Origin: Nitrospinota bacterium
Lineage (GTDB): Bacteria; Tectomicrobia; Entotheonellia; J063
Assembly: GCA_003696125.1 (NCBI GenBank)
Contig: RFHZ01000798.1
Span: forward strand, 1 to 7,555
DNA: 7,555 nt
Reading direction: 5' to 3'
Shown here: positions 1-5,287 of the stretch, in pieces
Layout: each line of letters starts with the position of its first letter
How positions within the stretch are numbered: position 1 is the stretch's first letter
The notes under the pieces: generated by a model
Databases searched by the model: none
Seen by the model: only the letters and a program-made list of their open reading frames with translations
Told to the model about the DNA's origin: nothing
Program-made: the position numbers and the translations under genes

Positions 1-947
1 CCACTACACTTTTCCCCTTTTCCGGCCGCGCCTTCGCCGGCGGCGCCTTCGCCGGCGGCGCCCTCCCCGGCCGCGCCCTCACCACTGGCACCCAGGGTAT
101 CGTAGTTTCCGGCCGAGGCGATCAGGACCACACCGGCTTTGTGCAGTTGCTTGATGATCTGGTGGAGGAGAGGACTTCCCTGAGAGAAGCCCAGACTCAT
201 GTTGACCACCCGGATCTCGGGATGCTCGTATACCCAGCTCAACCCGTTGATCAGGTCGGAGAGGTATCCCCCTCCGTCATCGGCCAGTACCCGTACCGCA
301 TAGAGCTGGACCTGGGGAGCGATACCACGCATGACACGCCACTCATCCGGGGCACCGGCAGCAGCGGCAATGATCCCGGCGATATGGGTGCCGTGTCCGT
401 TGCGATCCAGGTAATCGTCCGGGTCCTCCCCGGCCCGGGCATTATATCCACCGATCACTGCACCGGCCAGATCAGGATGCTCCGGGTCGATACCGGTATC
501 GAGGACGGCAATCGTTACCCCCTGTCCCTGGATCACCGGATCGACTTCGTCGAGATAGATCTGGAGCAGGTTCCAGGTATAACCTCCCTCTACCGGCTCC
601 GGATCGACCGGGGTGATGAAGGTCCCTTCAAAGTGTCCCCGGCTCTGCGCAGTTATGGAGGTATCCGGCTCAACGGCGGCCACGGCTGGATGGGTACGGA
701 GTGCCTGGAGCGTGGCCTCAGGGTGATCGGCAGGCACCTGAATCACCAGGGCGTGGAGGAGGGGGAGTCGCTGGAGGATCGTGCCTCCACTGGTGGTCAC
801 GATCTCTTCCTGCAGCGTGACCGGTGTTTCGGGGGTAAAGGTCACGATGTGCCGCGTGGTCATTGCCCAGGCCGTGGTACTACCCAGGAGAAGGATGGTG
901 AGGAGAAGAAAGAGACAGCGTTTCCTTTGCGGTGGGTATGACTTCAT
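1..947 (-). CDS. Secreted subtilisin-like serine protease (peptidase S8), 3' end off the window
   Basis: The first 315 residues of an exported subtilase are visible. Residues 8-28 form a signal peptide (RKR, a Leu-rich core, then TTAWA before the likely cleavage site). Residues about 31-100 look like an I9-type inhibitory propeptide (RHIVTF near the start, AVAAVEPD near the end). The catalytic domain shows Asp150 in AVLDTGID, His185 in NGHGTHIAGI, the substrate-cleft NMSLG at 249-253 and the oxyanion Asn281 in ASAGN. The nucleophile Ser (GTSMA motif) should lie beyond the left edge, so activity cannot be confirmed. Residues 290-309 are four EGAAG repeats, followed by KGEKCS; most subtilases have a short loop here. 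The start is the ATG at 947, six bases after GGAGG. The gene is preceded by a sigma-28-type promoter and a c-di-GMP-I riboswitch. Expected role: extracellular or cell-surface protein degradation. The family call is firm; substrate and localisation are unknown. Confidence 0.93.
   Translation of the reverse strand, partial: MKSYPPQRKRCLFLLLTILLLGSTTAWAMTTRHIVTFTPETPVTLQEEIVTTSGGTILQRLPLLHALVIQVPADHPEATLQALRTHPAVAAVEPDTSITAQSRGHFEGTFITPVDPEPVEGGYTWNLLQIYLDEVDPVIQGQGVTIAVLDTGIDPEHPDLAGAVIGGYNARAGEDPDDYLDRNGHGTHIAGIIAAAAGAPDEWRVMRGIAPQVQLYAVRVLADDGGGYLSDLINGLSWVYEHPEIRVVNMSLGFSQGSPLLHQIIKQLHKAGVVLIASAGNYDTLGASGEGAAGEGAAGEGAAGEGAAGKGEKCS
21..80 (-). repeat. In-frame 15-bp tandem repeat, four copies, coding (EGAAG)4
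   Basis: Four consecutive 15-base units (pattern GAR GGC GCS GCC GGN) encode EGAAG four times inside the protease, starting nine residues after the oxyanion-hole Asn281. The units differ only at third codon positions, and a degenerate fifth unit (AAA GGG...) follows. The repeat is in frame, so changes in copy number would lengthen or shorten a loop without breaking the gene. Confidence 0.9.
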
Positions 948-948
948 T

Positions 949-1027
949 GAGCACCTCCCTTTTTCTGAGCCATGGACCCGCACGAAATGTCGCGCACCTG
1001 GCAGAGGTGCTCTGCGAAGCATTTCGT
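949..1027 (-). promoter_or_regulatory. Riboswitch expression platform with anti-Shine-Dalgarno
   Basis: The ribosome binding site GAGGTGCTC (957-949) is exactly complementary to GAGCACCTC at 1012-1004; a flanking G-U pair gives ten pairs. A competing hairpin hides that anti-SD: ACGAAATG (1027-1020) pairs with CATTTCGT (989-982), TCGC (1017-1014) with GCGA (993-990), and GCACCT (1010-1005) with AGGTGC (999-994). The outer arm of this hairpin shares ACGAA with the 3' strand of aptamer helix P1, so the two cannot form together. Inference: without ligand the hairpin holds the anti-SD and the gene is translated; with c-di-GMP bound, P1 forms, the anti-SD is freed and the ribosome site is masked. 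No U-run follows any hairpin here, so control is probably translational. Confidence 0.75.
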
Positions 1028-1116
1028 CCGGCAGCCCCGCTATCCCAAGGTGCCCAGGGCACCTTGGGACCGGAGGCTTTGCGTCCCAGTATTGCTACTG
1101 GTTTGCCCTTAACGAA
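1023..1116 (-). ncRNA. c-di-GMP-I (GEMM-I) riboswitch aptamer
   Basis: Read on the minus strand, the segment carries the GEMM-I landmarks in order: AGGGCAAACC (1109-1100), a stem CCAGTA/TACTGG closed by a GCAA (GNRA) tetraloop (1101-1086), GGGACGCAAAGCCTCCGG (1087-1070), then a P3 hairpin and TAGCGGGGCTGCCG (1042-1029). P1 is formed by TTCGTT (1116-1111) and GACGAA (1028-1023). The base three before AAACC (1107), matching position 20 of the Vc2 aptamer as I align it, is G. G there is typical of c-di-GMP binders, while the cGAMP-binding variants of Geobacter have A. The A that stacks between the ligand guanines in Vc2 (A47) corresponds to the first A of CGCAAAG (1080). The RNA lies in the 5' leader of the protease gene. 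Confidence 0.93.
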
Positions 1117-1142
1117 CGATGGACTCTTTCTGACTGTATCTC

Positions 1143-1169
1143 TTATCGGCCATTTGCCGCCAGAGTTTA
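1143..1169 (-). promoter_or_regulatory. Sigma-28 (FliA)-type promoter for the riboswitch-protease transcript
   Basis: The minus strand has TAAACTCT (1169-1162), exactly 11 bases, then GCCGATAA (1150-1143). The enterobacterial FliA consensus is TAAAGTTT-N11-GCCGATAA, so the -10 element is a perfect match and the -35 core TAAA is intact. Transcription should begin near 1135, giving a leader of about 188 bases that starts some 20 bases before the aptamer. The site is only ten bases beyond the stop codon of the preceding gene, and no intrinsic terminator separates them, so read-through from upstream may add to expression. Confidence 0.8.
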
Positions 1170-1178
1170 GGAAAAATT

Positions 1179-2846
1179 TTACCTGATATCTTTTTCTCCC
1201 CTCCTGGCCTGCTGGTCCTTGGGGCGTTCCAGCCAGATCTTCTTCATCGGGATGTACGGTGCTCCCAGGGAGTTGATCTCGACTCCACGTACATACGGCT
1301 GGTAGAGGAACTCAAAGACCTTGTGGTGCTGGCTGATCCAGGGAGCATCGTTTACCACAAGCTGCTCCATGGTGCGATACAGTTGGACCCGTCGCAGGTA
1401 GTCGGTCTCGCGGCGCGCTTCCTCCATGAACTGATCCACCTGGGGATTGTGGTAGAAGGTGCGGTTGGTCTTGCTCTGGGAGTAGAGAAGCGGGAAGAAG
1501 AAGTTGTCCGGGTCGGGAATGTCCGCGTACCAGGCCAGGCGGAACATGGAAGGCTGGCCGGCCTGGAGCATCTTCTTAAAGGTCTTCCAGTTAGGGGCTT
1601 GATGGATCTCCACCCTGACCCCGATATCGGCCAGGTACTGGCGATACGCCTCCAGTTCTGCACGGGCACTCTTCTCATGCGTGGCAAACCAGAGATCGAT
1701 GACCGGCAGGCCTTCTCCGTTGGGGTACCCGGCCTCGGCCAGCAGCTGCCTGGCCCGTTTGGGGTTGTAATAGTAGGCCTGCAGATTCGGGTTGTAGCCG
1801 GGCATGCCAGGGGGGAGAACCCCTTTGGCCACCACGCTTCCCCCCTTTCTGATCTCCCGGATGATCTCCTCCATGTTGATGGCATAGTTGAAGGCCTGGC
1901 GCACTTTGGGATTGGTGAAGGGGGCTTTGCGGTTGTTAAACCCGATGTAGAGGAGGTGAAGGGTCGGTTTGCGCAGGTGCAGGTAAGAGCGATAACGCGG
2001 GTTCCGGTTGATCTCTTCCCGCTTCATGCTCGGAACCGCCGCCTCTTCCAGGTTTCCCCGCAGGAATTCGTCCAGGTTCTCCACATCCTGCTTGCCGATC
2101 TTGAAGACCACCTGGTCGAGGAAGGGGCGTCCTTCGTAATACTTCTCATAGGCCTGCAGCACGATCTGCTCATTCTGATCCCAGCGCACAAAGCGAAACG
2201 GACCGCTGCCCACCGGCTGGGAGGCAAACCGCTCTCCCAGGCGTTCCACCTCTTCCCGGGGTACCACCTTGGCGTTGGCCATGGCCAGGATGGAGAGGAA
2301 GGGGGTGTACGGTTCCTCCAGGGTGATCTGCAGGGTATAGGGGTCGAGCGCTTTTAACCCCTCTACCCGCGAGGTCTTTCCTGCCATGACCTCCTCGGCT
2401 CCCTTGATGTACTGGAAGAACTCGGCCACCGGAGACCTGGTTTCCGGTTGCAGGATACGGGAGAGGGAGTAGACAAAGTCGTCGGCCGTGATGCCGCGGC
2501 CGTTGTGGAACTTTGCATCCTTCCGCAGGTAAAAGGTCCAGGTGAGCCCGTCCACCGAGGCCTCCCAGAACCCGGCAATGGCCGGAACAGGGTTGAGGTG
2601 ACTGTCGAACTGCACCAGGCCATCGAAGAGCTGATTCACCACCGTATAGGCGTAGATATCTGCGGTACGGGCCGGATCGAGAGAGGGCGGGTTGTTGTTG
2701 AGGGGACGCCGGTACACGCCGCCAAACTGGGAGGAGGGATTATTCCCTCCCGGAACGATCCCTGCCTCTGCCGGGAGCGCAAAGATGAGGAGTCCCAACA
2801 ACACTACCGATACGTAAACCAGGATGCGATAGCGGTCTTTAAGCAT
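1179..2846 (-). CDS. ABC transporter substrate-binding protein, family 5 (peptide/oligopeptide type), copy 2
   Basis: A 555-residue periplasmic solute-binding protein of the SBP_bac_5 (DppA/OppA) family, usual size for the group. Residues 8-24 are a hydrophobic signal core with likely cleavage after AEA at 26-28; there is no lipobox Cys. The family signature spans residues about 90-128: AIAGFWEAS, then DGLTWTFYLRKDAKFHNG, then ITADDFVYS. The start is the ATG at 2846, six bases after AAGGAGG. It lies 32 bases downstream of a close paralogue and is very probably co-transcribed with it. Neither protein has permease or ATPase genes beside it in this window, so it either serves a transporter encoded elsewhere or has a sensing role. 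The ligand is most likely peptides, judged by family only; other family 5 members bind nickel, haem, bile salts or sugars. Confidence 0.93.
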   Translation of the reverse strand: MLKDRYRILVYVSVVLLGLLIFALPAEAGIVPGGNNPSSQFGGVYRRPLNNNPPSLDPARTADIYAYTVVNQLFDGLVQFDSHLNPVPAIAGFWEASVDGLTWTFYLRKDAKFHNGRGITADDFVYSLSRILQPETRSPVAEFFQYIKGAEEVMAGKTSRVEGLKALDPYTLQITLEEPYTPFLSILAMANAKVVPREEVERLGERFASQPVGSGPFRFVRWDQNEQIVLQAYEKYYEGRPFLDQVVFKIGKQDVENLDEFLRGNLEEAAVPSMKREEINRNPRYRSYLHLRKPTLHLLYIGFNNRKAPFTNPKVRQAFNYAINMEEIIREIRKGGSVVAKGVLPPGMPGYNPNLQAYYYNPKRARQLLAEAGYPNGEGLPVIDLWFATHEKSARAELEAYRQYLADIGVRVEIHQAPNWKTFKKMLQAGQPSMFRLAWYADIPDPDNFFFPLLYSQSKTNRTFYHNPQVDQFMEEARRETDYLRRVQLYRTMEQLVVNDAPWISQHHKVFEFLYQPYVRGVEINSLGAPYIPMKKIWLERPKDQQARRGEKDIR

Positions 2847-2878
2847 GGTTTTCCTCCTTGCTGGTCATGTGGAAACCG

Positions 2879-4540
2879 TTAATCGACTCTTTGGGCCTGC
2901 TGAGCCCCTGGTCGTTTCAGCCAGATCTTCTTCATCGGGATATAGTGGGTACCGAGGGAATTGACTTCGATCCCCCGCACGTAAGGCTGATAGAGGTATT
3001 CAAAGACCTTGTGGTGCTGGCTGATCCAGGGAGCATCCTCCATGGCCAGTTTTTCTACCTTGCGATAGATGGCGATACGCTGGAGAAAATCGGTCTCCTG
3101 TCGTGCCTCCTGGAGTAAGCGATCCACCTGGGGATTGTGATAGAAGGTGCGGTTGGTCTTGCTCTGAGAGTAGAGAAGCGGGAAGAAGAAGTTGTCCGGG
3201 TCCGGGATGTCCGCGTACCAGGCCAGGCGGAACATGGAGGGTTTGCCGGCCTGGAGCATCTTCTTGAAGGTCGGCCAGTTGGGGGCACGGTGAATTTCCA
3301 GGGTGACCCCGATGTCGGCCAGGTATTTTTGGTACGCCTCCATCTCTTTGCGCGTGGTCTCCTCTTTGGAATTGGTCCAGATGTCGATGACCGGGAGACC
3401 TTTTCCCCCGGGATAGCCGGCTTCGGCCAGGAGTTGTCGGGCACGTTCCGGGCTATAATAGTAGTATCCTTCCGGATCGATGCTGTACCCCGGTATGGGA
3501 GGCAGAATGGCATGGGCAACGATATCACCCCGTTTCCTGATCTCCCGCACGATCACCTCTTTGTTGACCGCATAGTTGAAGGCCTGGCGTACTTTCGGGT
3601 TGGTGAACGGTTCTTTCCGGGTGTTGAAGCCGATGTAGAGCAGATGAAGGATGGGACGGCGAATGTGGAGGTAATCCCGATAGCGAGGATCGGTGCGCAC
3701 TTCTGCCCTCTTGCTGGCCGGTACCTTGGCCTCTTCCAGGGTACCGTGCAGGAAATCGGTAAAGTTGTCCAGATCCTTTTTCCCGATCTTGAATATGATC
3801 TGGTCGAGGAAGGGACGCCCCTCGTAGTAGTCCGGGTAGGCCTGCAGCACGATTTCCCGATTCTGATCCCAGCGCACAAAGCGGAACGGCCCGCTCCCCA
3901 CCGGATGCGTGGCAAATTCTGCCCCCGGCTTTTCCACCTCTTCCCGGGGCACCACCTTGGCGTTAGCCATGGCCAGGACGGAGAGGAAAGGAGCGTACGG
4001 TTCCTGCAAGGTGACCTGCAAGGTATACGGGTCCAGGGCCTTCAGTCCTTTCACTACCGGTGCTTTCCCCTTGTGAAATTCCTCGGCCCCGTCGATGTTC
4101 ATGAAGAATTCGGCTACCGGAGACTGGAGCGCCGGATCGAGGATGCGGGTAAAGGAGTAGACAAAATCGTCCGCGGTGACCGGCCGGCCATTGTGGAAGG
4201 TCACCCCTTTGCGCAGATAGAAGGTCCAGGTTAAGCCATCCGGCGAGGCTTCCCAAAATTCGGCGATGGCCGGTCGCAGGTTGAGCTGGACGTCGAACTG
4301 GAGGAGACCATCGAAGACCTGGTTTACCACGGTGTTGGCGTGCACATCCGAGGTGCGGGCCGGATCGAGAGAAGAGGGGTTGTCGCTGAGTGGACGCCGG
4401 TATACTCCCCCATAGCGCTCAACACCGTTCCGCTGCCCAGATGACATCTCTGCGCTCGCCGGCGCCAGCCCCCAGAGGAGTATGCTGAGTGCTGCCAGAA
4501 GTAAACCCAGGCTTCTCCATGGATTGACGCGTTTTCTCAT
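2879..4540 (-). CDS. ABC transporter substrate-binding protein, family 5 (peptide/oligopeptide type), copy 1
   Basis: A 553-residue paralogue of the next gene, first of the tandem pair. Signal peptide: MRKRVNPWR, hydrophobic core at about 11-25, cleavage after ASA at 28-30; no lipobox Cys. The family 5 signature runs from AIAEFWEAS (91-99) to VTADDFVYS. The long block FKKMLQAG to NPQVD is almost identical to copy 2, whereas the signal peptide and the segments around LPPIPGY and WTNSKEETTRK differ, which may mean different ligand preference. I chose the ATG at 4540, preceded by GAGGAGG ten bases upstream; a GTG at 4543 sits seven bases from the same site and is equally possible. The in-frame ATG at 4597 lacks a ribosome binding site and would put 19 odd residues in front of the signal peptide, so I rejected it. 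Role: capture of peptides or a similar solute in the periplasm. Confidence 0.92.
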   Translation of the reverse strand: MRKRVNPWRSLGLLLAALSILLWGLAPASAEMSSGQRNGVERYGGVYRRPLSDNPSSLDPARTSDVHANTVVNQVFDGLLQFDVQLNLRPAIAEFWEASPDGLTWTFYLRKGVTFHNGRPVTADDFVYSFTRILDPALQSPVAEFFMNIDGAEEFHKGKAPVVKGLKALDPYTLQVTLQEPYAPFLSVLAMANAKVVPREEVEKPGAEFATHPVGSGPFRFVRWDQNREIVLQAYPDYYEGRPFLDQIIFKIGKKDLDNFTDFLHGTLEEAKVPASKRAEVRTDPRYRDYLHIRRPILHLLYIGFNTRKEPFTNPKVRQAFNYAVNKEVIVREIRKRGDIVAHAILPPIPGYSIDPEGYYYYSPERARQLLAEAGYPGGKGLPVIDIWTNSKEETTRKEMEAYQKYLADIGVTLEIHRAPNWPTFKKMLQAGKPSMFRLAWYADIPDPDNFFFPLLYSQSKTNRTFYHNPQVDRLLQEARQETDFLQRIAIYRKVEKLAMEDAPWISQHHKVFEYLYQPYVRGIEVNSLGTHYIPMKKIWLKRPGAQQAQRVD

Positions 4541-4580
4541 CACTACCTTTCCTCCTCTGTAAAAGATCCTGATAACGCTT

Positions 4581-4608
4581 CCCCGCTCTCCAAACATAGA
4601 GAGCAGGG
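4581..4608 (-). other. Leader hairpin, strand of action unclear
   Basis: Minus-strand CCCTGCTCTC (4608-4599) pairs with GAGAGCGGGG (4590-4581) around an 8-base loop: ten pairs including one U-G. It would lie in the 5' leader of the binding-protein operon. Read on the plus strand, the same hairpin (with a C-A mismatch instead of the wobble) is followed by a run of seven T at 4610-4616, like a rho-independent terminator. No plus-strand gene exists to be terminated; it could stop antisense transcription leaving the operon. Confidence 0.5.
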
Positions 4609-4642
4609 ATTTTTTTAATCGTTGATGCTCTCGTTTCTTCTC

Positions 4643-4669
4643 TTATCGTAGATTTGGGGAAAAAGATTA
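4643..4669 (-). promoter_or_regulatory. Possible sigma-28-like promoter for the substrate-binding protein operon
   Basis: TAATCTTT (4669-4662), 11 bases, then TACGATAA (4650-4643). Compared with TAAAGTTT-N11-GCCGATAA, six of eight -10 bases and the exact spacing agree, but the fourth base of the -35 core is T instead of A. The eleven bases CGATAAGAGA plus a following purine-rich stretch resemble the better site at 1150-1143. The start would be near 4635 and the leader about 95 bases. This is a weaker match found by comparison with the other promoter. Confidence 0.45.
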
Positions 4670-4680
4670 GAAAAATCTTT
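4662..4680. promoter_or_regulatory. 19-bp dyad overlapping the putative -35 element
   Basis: AAAGATT (4680-4674 on the minus strand), five bases, AATCTTT (4668-4662): a perfect 7-bp inverted repeat, extended outward by G4 and C4 runs with a two-base bulge. It covers the -35 box of the putative promoter at 4669-4643, so it may be an operator for a dimeric regulator. No U-run follows it on the minus strand, which argues against a terminator. Confidence 0.35.
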
Positions 4681-4693
4681 CCCCCCTGTTAAA

Positions 4694-4790
4694 TTAACCG
4701 CAGAGTTCGCAGAGAACGCGGAGAGGAACAGCGTTTTTGGGGAACTCATCCCAGAAATATCCTCTGCGACCTCAGCGTTCTCTGCGGTAA
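4694..4790. repeat. Intergenic palindromic repeat of the 'CCGCAGAG' family
   Basis: Two imperfect inverted arms, 4694-4726 (TTAACCGCAGAG...) and 4761-4790 (...TTCTCTGCGGTAA), flank a 34-base centre. The arms are built from CGCAGAG-like units about ten bases long. Translated on the minus strand the arms give FTAENAEVAE and LSAFSANSAV. I recognise this peptide pattern as the source of many spurious small hypothetical proteins in Geobacter, Chloroflexi and other genomes, where such palindromes are dispersed. It is non-coding and probably a mobile or amplified repeat; its function is unknown. Confidence 0.7.
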
Positions 4791-4820
4791 AATGCAAATG
4801 TAATATTGTCAAGGTACTCA

Positions 4821-4872
4821 GGAGGTAGGAAGAAGGAGAGACAAAGGGGAAGCGGAGAGGAAGGGGAGGGGA
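4821..4872. other. Polypurine/polypyrimidine tract after the receiver gene
   Basis: The plus strand is purine at all but three of 52 positions (T4826, C4842, C4853). The minus-strand mRNA is therefore a C/U-rich, unstructured stretch directly after the stop of the receiver gene. Such a C-rich, G-poor RNA resembles a rho-utilisation region, and no intrinsic terminator is seen, so rho-dependent termination here is plausible but unproven. Confidence 0.4.
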
Positions 4873-4873
4873 T

Positions 4874-5242
4874 TTAGGAGAGGGCTTTGCGGACGACGGT
4901 GAGGAAATCCTCCACGTCAAACGGTTTGGGGATACACCGGTACGCGCCTTTGCGTAATGCCTCCTGCCGGAGATCGTTGGTTCCATAGCCGGTGAACAGG
5001 ATGACCGGCGTATCGGGGTGATGAGTCGAGATATGCTCGAGCACATCAAATCCGCTCACCTCTCCCATCATGACATCGGTGATCACCAGGTCAAAGCGCT
5101 CTTCCTGCAGGTAACGGAGTCCGTCTACCCCATCGGCAGCCGTGGTCACGGCGTACCGCTCCATGGTCAGCAGGAGTTCCAGGTTTTTGCGGAGGCTCGG
5201 TTCATCTTCGATCAGGAGAATCTTGCTGCTCATACACCTCAT
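4874..5242 (-). CDS. Stand-alone CheY-like response regulator receiver
   Basis: A 122-residue single receiver domain with no output domain. It has the acidic pair E12-D13 (LLIEDEP), phospho-acceptor Asp56 in VITDVMMG, Thr84 in ILFTGYG and Lys106 in IPKPFD, so all core phosphorylation residues are present. It follows the HD-GYP gene by 44 bases on the same strand and is probably in the same operon. From the phospho-Asp onward its sequence closely resembles the receiver of that neighbour (VITD.MMG.VSGFDV, then KGAY or RGAY, then KPFDVE), suggesting an internal duplication. The start is uncertain: ATG at 5242 or at 5233 (MSSKILL, typical for the family); neither has a well-spaced ribosome site. 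Expected role: phosphorelay or chemotaxis-type signalling by protein contact. Partner kinase is not in the window. Confidence 0.9.
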   Translation of the reverse strand: MRCMSSKILLIEDEPSLRKNLELLLTMERYAVTTAADGVDGLRYLQEERFDLVITDVMMGEVSGFDVLEHISTHHPDTPVILFTGYGTNDLRQEALRKGAYRCIPKPFDVEDFLTVVRKALS

Positions 5243-5254
5243 CCCTTTCTGTGA

Positions 5255-5287
5255 ACCGGGTTAAGAGGATCGAAGAGCCGACCCGGT
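5255..5287 (-). other. Intercistronic inverted repeat
   Basis: ACCGGGT (5287-5281) and ACCCGGT (5261-5255) are perfect 7-base arms separated by 19 bases, lying between the two signalling genes and touching the TGA of the first. It has no T-run. It could be a weak intercistronic hairpin affecting coupling or mRNA decay, or a dyad operator. Confidence 0.35.

Noticed and set aside
21-80. Short repeats as a CRISPR array
   Set aside because: The units are contiguous 15-base coding repeats without spacers.
141-941. 266-residue plus-strand reading frame
   Set aside because: Antisense shadow of the subtilase, whose minus-strand frame has catalytic motifs and a signal peptide.
1043-1069. Strong hairpin as an intrinsic terminator
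   Set aside because: It is the P3 arm of the riboswitch and no T-run follows on either strand.
3137-4234. Long plus-strand frames at 1323-2357, 3137-4234 and 6001-6870
   Set aside because: Antisense to strong family matches, with no recognisable domains or ribosome sites; typical of high-G+C coding DNA.
4541-4597. Upstream ATG at 4597 as start of the first binding protein
   Set aside because: No Shine-Dalgarno, and it would place 19 extra residues before a normal signal peptide; GAGGAGG precedes the ATG at 4540.
4784-4812. Sigma-70 promoter with TTGACA at 4812-4807
   Set aside because: At spacings of 16-18 bases no acceptable -10 box is present (TACCGC at 17).
4615-5049. 144-residue minus-strand reading frame overlapping the receiver gene
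   Set aside because: Its tail is the translated palindromic repeat (AENAEVAE pattern) and its front is a different frame of the receiver gene; a spurious hypothetical protein.
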